Part shown: piece by piece, positions 1 through 7,976 of the stretch | Layout of the letters: each line of letters starts with the position of its first letter | Position numbering within the stretch: position 1 is the stretch's first letter | From: Christensenella sp. UBA4379 | Lineage (GTDB): Bacteria > Bacillota > Clostridia > Christensenellales > Aristaeellaceae | NCBI GenBank assembly: GCA_002391225.1 | Contig: DGRV01000026.1 | Location: 1 to 24,607, forward strand | Reading direction: 5' to 3' | DNA: 24,607 nt | The notes under the pieces: model-generated | Told to the model about the DNA's origin: nothing | The model's input: the letters and a program-made list of their open reading frames with translations, nothing else | Databases searched by the model: none | Program-made: the position numbers and the translations under genes

Positions 1-964
1 CCTGCATGTCCTTGTTGTAGGCCAGGGGGATGCCCTTCATCACCGTCAGGAGGGCCGTCAGGTCCCCATATACCCGCCCGGTCTTGCCGCGGATCAGCTC
101 GGCAACGTCCGGGTTTTTCTTTTGGGGCATCATGCTCGAGCCGGTGGAATAGGCGTCGTCCATCGTCATGTACCCGAACTCCTGGGAGCTGAAGAGGATG
201 CACTCCTCACAGAACCGGCTCAGGTGCATCATGCAGATGGCCGCGGCGGACAGGTAGTCCAGCAGGAAGTCCCGGTCGCTGACCCCGTCCAGCGAGTTCA
301 TGGACACTGAGGCAAAACCCAGCTTTTCCGCCACAAAGGCCCGGTCCAGCGGGTAGGTGGTGGCCGCCAGGGCCCCGCTGCCCAGCACGCAGACGTCCGC
401 CGCCCGGTAGGCGTTTTCAAAGCGCCTGAGGTCCCGGCTGAACATCTGGAAATAGGCCATCAGGTAGTGGCCCACGGTGATGGGCTGTGCCTGCTGCAAA
501 TGGGTGTAGCCGGGCATGATGTCGCTGACGTGCGCCCGGGCTTTTTTCAGCAGCAGTTCGCACAGGGCCCGGACCGCCTCCATCGTATGGGCGGCAGTTT
601 CCTTGGCGTACAGGTGCATGTCCAGGGCCACCTGGTCGTTGCGGCTGCGCCCGGTGTGCAGGCGCTTGCCCGCTTCGCCGATCCGCGCGGTCAAAAGCTC
701 CTCCACCCGCATGTGGATGTCCTCGCTCTCCGGCGGGAAATCGACCTTTCCTTCCTCGATGTCGGTCAGGATGCCGTTTAAGCCGTCCCGGATCTGCTCA
801 AAATCCTCCCTGGAAATGATCCCCTGCCGGCACAGCATCTCCGCGTGCGCCAGGCTGCCCGTGATGTCCTGCCGGTACAGGCGCTGGTCAAAGGAAATCG
901 AGGAATGAAAATCGTCCACCGCGTGGTCCGTTCCCTTGGAAAACCGTCCGCTCCAAAGCTTCAT
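1..964 (-). CDS. argH: argininosuccinate lyase, partial (C-terminal part beyond the left edge)
   Basis: Argininosuccinate lyase splits argininosuccinate into arginine and fumarate, the last step of arginine synthesis, in the cytoplasm. The reading frame opens at the minus-strand ATG at 962-964 (MKLWSGRFSKGTDHAVDDF) and runs off the left edge, giving about 321 residues of the usual 450-470. The family signature GSSMMPQKKNPD is read at about 110-150, and the N-terminal HTGRSRNDQVALD and middle TYPLDRAFVAE motifs are intact. A GGAAAGGGG ribosome site lies about 7 bases before the start. No argG is visible; it may lie elsewhere. Identification is firm because several family motifs appear in order. 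What is missing is the C-terminal third, so intactness cannot be judged. Confidence 0.96.
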   Translation of the reverse strand, partial: MKLWSGRFSKGTDHAVDDFHSSISFDQRLYRQDITGSLAHAEMLCRQGIISREDFEQIRDGLNGILTDIEEGKVDFPPESEDIHMRVEELLTARIGEAGKRLHTGRSRNDQVALDMHLYAKETAAHTMEAVRALCELLLKKARAHVSDIMPGYTHLQQAQPITVGHYLMAYFQMFSRDLRRFENAYRAADVCVLGSGALAATTYPLDRAFVAEKLGFASVSMNSLDGVSDRDFLLDYLSAAAICMMHLSRFCEECILFSSQEFGYMTMDDAYSTGSSMMPQKKNPDVAELIRGKTGRVYGDLTALLTVMKGIPLAYNKDMQ

Positions 965-1026
965 GCTGCTGCCCCTTTCCGGATCAAACGCCGGCCCAGC
1001 CGGCCCTGATGATTGTCCGTGTACAA

Positions 1027-1054
1027 GAATAACACAGTTTTCGTTCAGCGTAAA
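1027..1054 (-). promoter_or_regulatory. possible argH promoter
   Basis: On the minus strand TTTACG (1049-1054) is followed after 16 bases by TTATTC (1027-1032), upstream of argH. The match to consensus is moderate. No arginine-repressor box was recognised. Confidence 0.35.
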
Positions 1055-1108
1055 GGGAAAGAAGACGCTTCCCCTCCTCAAAAAATATGTGTAAAAAATT
1101 TTCCATAG

Positions 1109-1125
1109 TGGGCAGCCTGCCCACC
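1109..1125. promoter_or_regulatory. operator-like inverted repeat before the secreted-protein gene
   Basis: GTGGGCAG (1109-1116) and CTGCCCAC (1118-1125) form a perfect 8-bp inverted repeat around a single C. It extends outward as an ATAG/CTAT match with one offset base. It ends 3 bases before the -35 box at 1129-1134, which fits a repressor or activator site. No T-tract follows, so it is not a terminator on either strand. The binding protein is unknown. Confidence 0.4.
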
Positions 1126-1128
1126 TAT

Positions 1129-1156
1129 TGAAACTGGAGGTATGGTATGATAAGAT
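1129..1156 (+). promoter_or_regulatory. promoter of the 752-aa secreted protein gene
   Basis: TTGAAA (1129-1134), a 16-base spacer and TAAGAT (1151-1156) form a sigma-A-like promoter 33 bases before the start codon. TATGAT at 1146-1151 is an alternative -10, but at a poor spacing. Confidence 0.6.
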
Positions 1157-1188
1157 GAATCAAAACAACTGAAGAAGGGGGCTTTCCC

Positions 1189-3447
1189 ATGAAACGGACG
1201 TTATCCCTGATCCTCTCCCTGGCGCTGGTCCTCTCCGTCTGCTGGGCCGCGGCGGAGGAGGAGCAAAAAAACAGCTACTTTTTCGGTGAAAACGTATACG
1301 GCATCCTGAACACCGGCGAAAGAGCCCTGGCCGACGGCATGGACCCCAAATGGGTGCTGGAGGAGATGAAAAAGGGCGCGGAAGAGATGGAATGCGAGGA
1401 CGCCTTCACCAGCATCTGCGAAAACATCGCTGCCTACGGAGGGAAGGACTACCAAAAGATCGCCCGCGTGCTGGGGGACGAAGAGCCCCTGCGCGATTTG
1501 GACATCGACAACCCGGCCCGCAGCAGGATCGGGAAGCAGGGCTGGACCGTCTATGACCGGCCCGAGGTCTCCGACGCGATGGCGGACATGCTCTCCGACC
1601 AGAACGCTGAATACTGCTTTGAAGCCGGCTGGTGGGGCGAAAGCGAGTTCCAGTCCGTCTTCGGCGTCAGCTACCAGAAGTTCCAGCCCTCCCGGCCCCG
1701 GCCCGGTTATGTCTGCGTCATTGTCCGTAAAGGGGCCCAGCGCGCGCCGGAGACGGCCTGGGACGCCGCGGGAGACCGGGAATACCGCTGGGACTTTCCC
1801 CTGTACCGGGCGGTGGGCAACCTCGTCTGGGGCCTGGGCGAGGACGCCCCGGTGCTGACGGGCAACCCCCACCTGGCCTCGGTCTTCTGGGTGTTCGACC
1901 TGAGCTATCCCTTCTACGCTTCCTACGGCTCGGAGGGGCAGATCAAGGGGTACAACTGCAAAACGTCCCTGACCGTGGAAACCGCCGCCAAAAAGGAAAA
2001 GATCGCGGAGATTTCCGCCTCCGAGGAGCTCGGCTCCACCATCTACTCCTGGTCGGACGGCGTCGCGCAGGCGGACGTCCCCAATTTCGAGGATGCTGAC
2101 GCTTACGACGCCTTCCTGAGTTCCGTGCGCCTGGCACTCCTCAAAGAGCGCAGCGCCGCCGCGGAGAACCAGCCGATCACCGCCCGCAACGTCCAGAAGC
2201 GGCTGGATGGCCTCCTGCTCGGCCTGGCGGAAAAGGCCAGCGACCCCTGGGAGGCGGCCATCTACGAAGGCGGCGCCCGGGACGTTTCCTGGGAAGACGG
2301 CATCGTCACCTTCCGCCTGCGCTCCTTTGACCCGGGCCTGGACAACATGTCCTCCTACCAAAACCGGGAAGATTCTTTCGGCTGGCTGAGCAGCGCGTTT
2401 TCCAGCGCCGAAAACAGCGAAATCGAAACCTCTCTTAAGGTCTTCACCGGCGTTTTCACCCACTCCAGCCAAAGTGCGATGAAAAAGGCCGTCGCCGCCG
2501 CCGCGCAGAAGGCCAAAGCGGCCTTTGAGAGCAAGGACATGAAGCAGGCCGTTCAGGACTGGCTCTTCCTGTCCCCCACGGAGGGGAAGGTCCGAAAGGC
2601 GGACGACCTGCTCCACCCCGGCACCAGCTTCACCTTCTGGGCCAGCGATCTGGCCGAGCACCTGAGCGGCTATCTGCCGGAGGGGGCCCTTTCCGCCCTG
2701 TTCTACGCACAGAAGTACCAGCGGCTGAACACCGCGGGCGGGCCCAACGCCCTCACCCTCCAGTGCGCCGGGGCCGACCCGGCCCGGCTCCTCTCAGACG
2801 CGGCGAAAACGGCCCTGGACCAGCTGGCCTATTCCCCCGCCAGCGCCCGCTATGACGGCAGCTGGTACGACCTGTTCCTGGAGACCCTGGCGAAAACCGC
2901 CCTGGATGAAAAGGACCAGGGAAGCTACACCTTTACCATCCCGATCCATCTCAGCCAGAACAAGATCAACGACCTGCCCGCCAAATATCTTGAATACCTG
3001 AAAGCCTTCCGCTACGGCGACGTTCTGGAGCAGTTCCAGAATACCGCGGACAAGCTGCCGAGCATGGCCGCTCAGGCCCTGCCCAGCAACGGCCGGCTGT
3101 CGGGGGGCAGAAGCGGCACCCAGGTCAACCTGGAGGTGACGGAAAAGTCCAGCCCCACCTACGTGCAGATCCGCAAGGATTCAAACGGCCAGATCGCCGC
3201 CACCGCCTTCGTGCATCCGGGAAAATCCGTGACGGTCTACATTCCCAGCGGCTCCTACCGCATCTACTACTGCTCCGGCCCCTACTGGTATGGGGAAGAC
3301 GAGATGTTCTCCGCCCTGGGCAGCTACCAGAAAAGCGAGCCCACGCAGATCAAGGGCACCAACTACTACCACACCTTCACCCTGGAAACCGTGCAGGGCG
3401 GCACAACGGAAATCTACCCCGCCGACCCGTCGGAATTCCGCGAATAA
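1189..3447 (+). CDS. large secreted protein of unknown function
   Basis: I do not recognise this 752-residue protein. It starts with a clear signal peptide: positive MKRT, a leucine-rich core and a small-residue WAAAEEE site, so cleavage after about residue 22-24 is likely. There is no lipobox, so export rather than lipidation is favoured. The mature part is acidic, rich in Ala, Ser, Tyr and Trp, and has no further membrane helix. The last ~100 residues (about 655-750) look like a compact beta domain with alternating YVQIRKDSNG, VTVYIPSGSYRIYYCSG and YYHTFTLETVQGG strands, possibly a surface or carbohydrate-associated module; that is inference. An AAGGGGG ribosome site at 1175-1181 supports the ATG at 1189. 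The gene has its own promoter and terminator, so it is monocistronic. Confidence 0.85.
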   Translation: MKRTLSLILSLALVLSVCWAAAEEEQKNSYFFGENVYGILNTGERALADGMDPKWVLEEMKKGAEEMECEDAFTSICENIAAYGGKDYQKIARVLGDEEPLRDLDIDNPARSRIGKQGWTVYDRPEVSDAMADMLSDQNAEYCFEAGWWGESEFQSVFGVSYQKFQPSRPRPGYVCVIVRKGAQRAPETAWDAAGDREYRWDFPLYRAVGNLVWGLGEDAPVLTGNPHLASVFWVFDLSYPFYASYGSEGQIKGYNCKTSLTVETAAKKEKIAEISASEELGSTIYSWSDGVAQADVPNFEDADAYDAFLSSVRLALLKERSAAAENQPITARNVQKRLDGLLLGLAEKASDPWEAAIYEGGARDVSWEDGIVTFRLRSFDPGLDNMSSYQNREDSFGWLSSAFSSAENSEIETSLKVFTGVFTHSSQSAMKKAVAAAAQKAKAAFESKDMKQAVQDWLFLSPTEGKVRKADDLLHPGTSFTFWASDLAEHLSGYLPEGALSALFYAQKYQRLNTAGGPNALTLQCAGADPARLLSDAAKTALDQLAYSPASARYDGSWYDLFLETLAKTALDEKDQGSYTFTIPIHLSQNKINDLPAKYLEYLKAFRYGDVLEQFQNTADKLPSMAAQALPSNGRLSGGRSGTQVNLEVTEKSSPTYVQIRKDSNGQIAATAFVHPGKSVTVYIPSGSYRIYYCSGPYWYGEDEMFSALGSYQKSEPTQIKGTNYYHTFTLETVQGGTTEIYPADPSEFRE

Positions 3448-3476
3448 CAGCGCTTCATCCAGCATGAATCCCACGT

Positions 3477-3513
3477 TCCGGGCCCGCCTCAACGAAGGCG
3501 GACCCGGATTTTT
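3477..3513 (+). terminator. intrinsic terminator after the secreted-protein gene
   Basis: Arms 3477-3489 and 3496-3508 pair over 13 bp with one non-Watson-Crick pair around a CAACGA loop, followed by TTTTT (3509-3513). It lies 29 bases after the stop codon. Confidence 0.85.
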
Positions 3514-3534
3514 GCTTGAATTTAACCTCATTTA

Positions 3535-3563
3535 TTGACAATCCGCCGCAAATGCTGTATATA
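3535..3563 (+). promoter_or_regulatory. strong promoter of prfC
   Basis: TTGACA (3535-3540), exactly 17 bases, then TATATA (3558-3563) preceded by TG. This is near consensus and lies just after the upstream terminator, predicting a leader of about 60 bases before prfC. Confidence 0.8.
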
Positions 3564-3627
3564 TGAAGGGTTGTTGCAGGATGGGTCTGCAGCAGCGCGT
3601 TTAGGGAGAAAAAGGAGGCCGCGATTC

Positions 3628-5223
3628 ATGACGGTACTTTCGCAGGAGGTCGACCGGAGACGGACCTTTGCCATCATCAGCCACCCGGACGCCGGGAAGA
3701 CGACTTTGACCGAAAAGCTCCTGCTCTACGGCGGGGCGATCCGTCAGGCGGGCAGCGTCAAGGCGCGCAGGGCCGAGCATTTCGCCACCTCCGACTGGAT
3801 GGAAATCGAGAAGCAGCGCGGCATCTCCGTGACCTCGAGCGCGATGCAGTTTTCCTTTGACGGCTACCACATCAACATCCTGGACACCCCCGGCCACCAG
3901 GACTTTTCGGAGGACACCTACCGCGTGCTCGTCGCGGCGGACAGCGCGGTCATGCTGATTGACGCCGCCCGCGGCGTCGAAGAGCAGACCATCAAGCTCT
4001 TTAAGGTCTGCCGGATGCGAGGCATCCCCATTTTCACCTTCGTCAACAAGATGGACCGGGCCGCCAAGGACCCCTTCCAGCTGATGGAGGAAATCGAGCA
4101 GGTACTGGGCATCCGCTCCTGCCCGGTCAACTGGCCCATCGGCGTGGACGGGGATTTTCAGGGCGTCTACCACCGGGACGAAAAGGCCGTCGAATTATAC
4201 ACCAGCACCGACCACGGGCGGACGATGGCGCAGAAGACCGTCATCGGCATCGACGACCCGGCCCTTGAGGGCGCTCTTTCCGAGCGGTACCGAAAGCGGC
4301 TGCAAGACGAGATCGAGCTGCTCGACGAAGCGGGCGACCCCTTTGACCTGGACGCCGTCCGCAAAGGGGAGCTGACCCCGATGTTCTTTGGCTCCGCCGT
4401 CACCAACTTCGGCGTGGAGCCCTTCCTGACCCGGTTCCTGCGCTACACGCCCTCTCCCTCCCCCCGGGAGTCCGATCAGGGGCTGGTGGAGCCGACGGAC
4501 GAGCGTTTTTCCGGCTTCATCTTTAAGATCCAGGCCAACATGAACCCCGCCCACCGGGACCGCCTGGCCTTCCTGCGGGTGGTCAGCGGCACCTTTACCA
4601 AGTCCATGACGGTGTGGCACTCCGGCACAAATAAGGAGATCCAGGTCAAGCAGCCCCAGCAGTTCATGGCAGACGAGCGCGAGAGCGTCGATACCGCCTA
4701 CCCGGGCGACATCATCGGCCTGTTTGACCCCGGGCTCTACCGCCTGGGCGACACCCTGTGCGTTGGGCGGAAGATGCGGTTTGAAAAGATCCCCGTGTTC
4801 GCCCCGGAGCGCTTTGCCCGCGTCCGCCCGCTGGACAGCATGAAGCGAAAGCAGTTCCAGAAGGGCATTTCCCAATTGTCCGAGGAAGGCGCCATCCAGA
4901 CCTTCCGCCGGGACGAGACCGGCCTGGAGGAATTCATCGTCGGCGTGGTGGGCGAGCTTCAGTTCGACGTGCTGACCTACCGCCTCAAGGGCGAGTACGG
5001 CGTGGACCTGCTGATGGACCGCCTGCCCTACCGCTTCGTCCGCTGGGTCAGAGAAACAGAGATCCCGGTGGAAAAGCTGAACCTGACCTCCACCACGGCC
5101 CGCGGCTATGACGCCCACGAAAACCACGTCCTCTTTTTTGAAAACGACTGGTCCATCCGCCTGGCCGGAGAAAAGAACAAGGGCCTTGAACTAGATGAGA
5201 TTGCGCCGAGAAACGCAGACTGA
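3628..5223 (+). CDS. prfC: peptide chain release factor 3 (RF3 GTPase)
   Basis: RF3 is the ribosomal GTPase that removes RF1 or RF2 after peptide release. The 531-residue length matches the family (E. coli 529). The GTPase motifs are in order near the N terminus: SHPDAGKTT (P-loop), RGISVTSS (switch I), DTPGHQDF (switch II) and NKMD. They are followed by a domain II beta-barrel and the RF3-type C-terminal part (GVVGELQFDVLTYRLKGEYG). The ATG at 3628 was chosen because AGGAGG at 3613-3618 sits 9 bases before it and because known RF3 proteins begin just ahead of RRRTFAIISHPDAGK. An upstream in-frame start would add a non-homologous stretch. It is followed by the paralogous GTPase TypA, 142 bases downstream. 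Confidence 0.96.
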   Translation: MTVLSQEVDRRRTFAIISHPDAGKTTLTEKLLLYGGAIRQAGSVKARRAEHFATSDWMEIEKQRGISVTSSAMQFSFDGYHINILDTPGHQDFSEDTYRVLVAADSAVMLIDAARGVEEQTIKLFKVCRMRGIPIFTFVNKMDRAAKDPFQLMEEIEQVLGIRSCPVNWPIGVDGDFQGVYHRDEKAVELYTSTDHGRTMAQKTVIGIDDPALEGALSERYRKRLQDEIELLDEAGDPFDLDAVRKGELTPMFFGSAVTNFGVEPFLTRFLRYTPSPSPRESDQGLVEPTDERFSGFIFKIQANMNPAHRDRLAFLRVVSGTFTKSMTVWHSGTNKEIQVKQPQQFMADERESVDTAYPGDIIGLFDPGLYRLGDTLCVGRKMRFEKIPVFAPERFARVRPLDSMKRKQFQKGISQLSEEGAIQTFRRDETGLEEFIVGVVGELQFDVLTYRLKGEYGVDLLMDRLPYRFVRWVRETEIPVEKLNLTSTTARGYDAHENHVLFFENDWSIRLAGEKNKGLELDEIAPRNAD

Positions 5224-5225
5224 TC

Positions 5226-5328
5226 AGGTAGGAGGTTGTGCTCCCTGCGGTCGCTCAGGTAGGAGGTAGCGCTCGCATACGCTCGCTAAGGTATATACCT
5301 CCTACCTCCTACTTCCTACCTCCTACCT
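5226..5328. repeat. nested inverted repeat of AGGTAGGAGGT / ACCTCCTACCT between prfC and typA
   Basis: Two copies of AGGTAGGAGGT (5226-5236, 5257-5267, each preceded by TC) are followed by two exact reverse complements, ACCTCCTACCT (5297-5307, 5318-5328). They can form two nested 11-bp stems. The motif contains Shine-Dalgarno-like AGGAGG and its complement CCTCCT. In a prfC-typA read-through RNA it would lie directly upstream of the typA ribosome site at 5350-5357. No T-tract makes it an obvious terminator. A related pyrimidine tract occurs at 12231-12265. Confidence 0.75.
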
Positions 5329-5365
5329 CTCTCATAATTTATTGACTTTGGAAGGAAGATGTCCC

Positions 5366-7198
5366 ATGATCCGGGAAGATATCCGTAATATTGCTATTAT
5401 CGCTCACGTCGACCACGGCAAGACGACCCTGGTCGACCAGATGCTCAAGCAGGGCAACGTCCTGCGCACCAACCAGCAGATCGCCGACCGCGTGATGGAC
5501 TCCAACGACCTGGAGCGCGAGCGCGGCATCACCATCCTGGCCAAGAACACCGCCGTGCATTACGGCGACACCAAGATCAACATCGTCGACACCCCCGGCC
5601 ACGCTGACTTTGGCGGCGAGGTGGAGCGCATCCTCAAAATGGTGGACGGCGTGCTGCTGCTGGTGGACAGCTTTGAAGGCCCCATGCCTCAGACCCGGTT
5701 CGTCCTGTCCAAGGCGCTGGAGCTTCATCTGCCCGTCCTGCTGGTCATCAACAAGGTGGACCGGCCGGACGCCCGCTGCGACGAGGTGGTGGACGAGCTG
5801 GTGGACCTGCTGGACGAGCTCAACGCCGATCCGGATACCCTGGACCGGCCGATCCTCTACGTTTCCGCCCGGAAGGGCACCGCGACGACCGACCTTTCCC
5901 AGCCCGGTACGGACTTAAAGCCCCTCTTTGACGCCATCCTCCATTATATCCCCGCTCCCGAGGGGGAGGCGGAGGGCCCCGCCCAGGTGCTGATTTCCAC
6001 CATCGACTACAACGACTACGTCGGCCGCATCGGCATCGGCCGCATTTCCCGCGGCAAGCTCACCGACGGCATGATGGTCGTCCGCTGCAACGCGCGCAAC
6101 GAGGGCGCCGTCACCCCGCCCTGGCGTCTGACCGCCCTGTCCGTCTTTGACGGCCTCAAGCGCGTGCCCGCCCAGGAGGTTTCCATGGGCGACATCGTGG
6201 CGCTGACCGGCCTGCCCGACATCTCCATCGGCGATACCGTCTGCGCGCCGGAAGCCATCGAGCCCCTGCCCTTTGTGGCCATCACGGAGCCCACCGTCAC
6301 CATGACCTTCTCCGTGAACGACTCTCCCTTCGCCGGCCGCGAAGGCCAGTTCGTGACCAGCCGCCACCTGCGCGCCCGCCTATACCGGGAGTTGGAGACG
6401 GACGTGTCCCTCCGCGTGATCGACGGGGACACGCCGGACAGCTTCGAGGTCTGGGGCCGCGGTGAGCTGCACCTGTCCATCCTCATTGAGACGATGCGTC
6501 GGCAGGGCTACGAGTTCCAGGTCAGCAAGCCAGAGGTCCTCTACCGGGAGATCGACGGCAAGAAGTGCGAGCCCATCGAGCGGATGGTCTGCGACGTGCC
6601 CCAGGCCTACGCCGGGGCGGTCATCGAAAAGATGGGCCGCCGCCACGGCACCCTGGAGCACATGAGCGGCCTGGACCGGGTACGCCTGGAGTTCCTGGTG
6701 CCCAGCCGCGGCCTGTTCGGCTACCGCAGCGAGTTCATGACCGATACCCGCGGCGAAGGCGTCATGAGCGCTGTGTACGACCACTACGAGCCCTACAAGG
6801 GCGATATTCCCCACCGCAGCGTCGGCGCCCTGGTCTGCTTTGAAACCGGCGACGCCACCCAGTACGCCCTGTACTACGCCCAGGAGCGCGGCACGCTCTT
6901 TATCACCTCCCAGACCCCGGTCTACGCCGGCATGATCTGCGGCCAGTCCAGCCGCCCGGGCGACATCGTGGTCAACGTCTGCCGTCAGAAGCACGTGACC
7001 AACATGCGCAACGCCTCCGCCTCGGAGGACAGCCTGCGCCTGGTCTCCGTCCACCCGCTGACGCTGGAAGAGTGCCTGGAGTTCATCGATGACGACGAGC
7101 TGCTGGAAATCACCCCGAAGTCCCTGCGGATGAGAAAGCGTGTCCTCTCCCACGAGCAGCGGGCCAAGAACGCGGCGAGACAGAAAAACAATTCGTAA
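5366..7198 (+). CDS. typA: translational GTPase TypA/BipA
   Basis: TypA/BipA is a ribosome-associated GTPase of the EF-G family linked to ribosome assembly and stress or low-temperature growth. At 610 residues it has the usual length. The N terminus IREDIRNIAIIAHVDHGKTTLVDQML carries the P-loop, followed by RERGITILAKN (switch I), DTPGHADFGGEVERI (switch II), NKVDRPDA and a SARKG element. The C-terminal part has LFGYRSEFMTDTRGEG, the TypA signature region. The ATG at 5366 is preceded by GGAAGGAAG at 5350-5357. The possible TTG start at 5342 would add eight residues not found in relatives. No independent promoter was identified, so co-transcription with prfC is likely. The stop codon overlaps a short repeat (7191-7213). 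Confidence 0.96.
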   Translation: MIREDIRNIAIIAHVDHGKTTLVDQMLKQGNVLRTNQQIADRVMDSNDLERERGITILAKNTAVHYGDTKINIVDTPGHADFGGEVERILKMVDGVLLLVDSFEGPMPQTRFVLSKALELHLPVLLVINKVDRPDARCDEVVDELVDLLDELNADPDTLDRPILYVSARKGTATTDLSQPGTDLKPLFDAILHYIPAPEGEAEGPAQVLISTIDYNDYVGRIGIGRISRGKLTDGMMVVRCNARNEGAVTPPWRLTALSVFDGLKRVPAQEVSMGDIVALTGLPDISIGDTVCAPEAIEPLPFVAITEPTVTMTFSVNDSPFAGREGQFVTSRHLRARLYRELETDVSLRVIDGDTPDSFEVWGRGELHLSILIETMRRQGYEFQVSKPEVLYREIDGKKCEPIERMVCDVPQAYAGAVIEKMGRRHGTLEHMSGLDRVRLEFLVPSRGLFGYRSEFMTDTRGEGVMSAVYDHYEPYKGDIPHRSVGALVCFETGDATQYALYYAQERGTLFITSQTPVYAGMICGQSSRPGDIVVNVCRQKHVTNMRNASASEDSLRLVSVHPLTLEECLEFIDDDELLEITPKSLRMRKRVLSHEQRAKNAARQKNNS

Positions 7199-7213
7199 TG
7201 CTGAATGCGTAAT
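7191..7213. repeat. short intergenic repeat overlapping the typA stop codon
   Basis: ATTCGTAATG (7191-7200) and GAATGCGTAAT (7203-7213), followed by a second ATGCGTAAT, are reverse complements of CATTACGAAT (12208-12217) and ATTACGCATTC (12216-12226) upstream of tkt. The first copy includes the typA TAA stop. Confidence 0.5.
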
Positions 7214-7247
7214 GCGTAATTTTTAGTCATTTGCGGAGGATTCCTGA

Positions 7248-7868
7248 ATGGTATCGTCTGAAGAAACCGGGTCTATGCAAAACACTGAACAGGGTGAACA
7301 GCCCCGGCTGTCGGTGGATTACAGCATCACGCTGGACATCTTTGAGCGTTTCTACCGCCACAGGGTGATGATGCACTGCCTCAAAACGCTGGGGTTGCTG
7401 GTCCTTCTGCTGCTGGCAATCAACGTCATTTTCGTTGCCTATTACGCCGCCGCGGACGGCCTTCCCTTTTGGACGGTGCTGGAAAGCTCCCTGTTCCATC
7501 AGGATCCCATCATCTGGCTTTGGTACGCGGCCCTCTTCCTGTTTTACATCGTCATGACCCTGGTGGTCCGGCCGCAGAAAACACTCCGTCAGGTTGCCGA
7601 GGTCTTCGGCAGAGACGGACAGTGGCGCTACCATATCGACTTTTTCGACACCTATCTGCGCGCCCGCGGCAGCGGCCAGCAAAACGACGCCCGCAAGGAC
7701 ATCGAATACGGCCAGATCAGCAAAATCCAGCTCAGCCGCTACGACCTCCTCCTCCTCACCTCCCGCCGCAACGGCCTGACCATCTACCGGGAAGGCCTCC
7801 AGGGAGATCAGGAAAAGCAGATCCTTGCCCTGCTGCGGGAAAAATGCCCGCAGGTCAAAGGGATATAA
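7248..7868 (+). CDS. YcxB-like membrane protein
   Basis: This 206-residue protein has two hydrophobic helices at about residues 47-67 (LLVLLLLAINVIFVAYYAAA) and 83-104 (IIWLWYAALFLFYIVMTLVV). A soluble C-terminal domain follows, with YHIDFFDTYLRARG, DIEYGQISKIQLSRYDLLLLTSRRNGLTIYREG and a final charged segment. That arrangement, two helices then a PH-like beta domain ending near LREKCP, is typical of the YcxB-like family, whose biochemical role is unknown. The ATG at 7248 is preceded by GGAGG at 7236-7240; ATG at 7275 is a less likely alternative. It starts 49 bases after typA with no clear promoter between, so it may be the last gene of that transcript. Family assignment is from overall pattern and moderately sure. 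Confidence 0.75.
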   Translation: MVSSEETGSMQNTEQGEQPRLSVDYSITLDIFERFYRHRVMMHCLKTLGLLVLLLLAINVIFVAYYAAADGLPFWTVLESSLFHQDPIIWLWYAALFLFYIVMTLVVRPQKTLRQVAEVFGRDGQWRYHIDFFDTYLRARGSGQQNDARKDIEYGQISKIQLSRYDLLLLTSRRNGLTIYREGLQGDQEKQILALLREKCPQVKGI

Positions 7869-7873
7869 ACCAC

Positions 7874-7902
7874 TTGACATCCCATCAAATATTGCCTATA
7901 CT
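7874..7902 (+). promoter_or_regulatory. near-consensus promoter of the DUF234 ATPase gene
   Basis: TTGACA (7874-7879), exactly 17 bases, then TATACT (7897-7902). The -10 box and the predicted start point (about 7909) lie inside the left arm of the large palindrome at 7887-7947. A protein bound there would block RNA polymerase. Confidence 0.8.
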
Positions 7903-7957
7903 GATATTGCCTAAAAATTATTGGCAATATCGGTATAGGCAATATTTTTTAGGCAAT
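7887..7957. promoter_or_regulatory. 25-bp-arm palindrome with iterated TTGCCTA motifs (operator and possible read-through terminator)
   Basis: Arms 7887-7911 and 7923-7947 are reverse complements over 25 bp with one G-T pair (7902/7932) around an 11-base A/T loop. ATATTGCCTA occurs twice in the left arm with a 15-base period. TAGGCAATAT and TAGGCAAT recur in the right arm and just beyond (7951-7957). RNA read through from the YcxB-like gene would form a long hairpin followed by T residues (to 7950), so it could terminate that transcript. For the ATPase gene it overlaps the promoter and fits an operator. Confidence 0.75.
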
Positions 7958-7976
7958 CTCGTCTCGGAGGTTGCTT

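Noticed and set aside
1201..2661. 486-codon minus-strand open frame opposite the secreted-protein gene
   Set aside because: The plus-strand frame has a promoter, ribosome site, signal peptide and terminator; the antisense frame has none.
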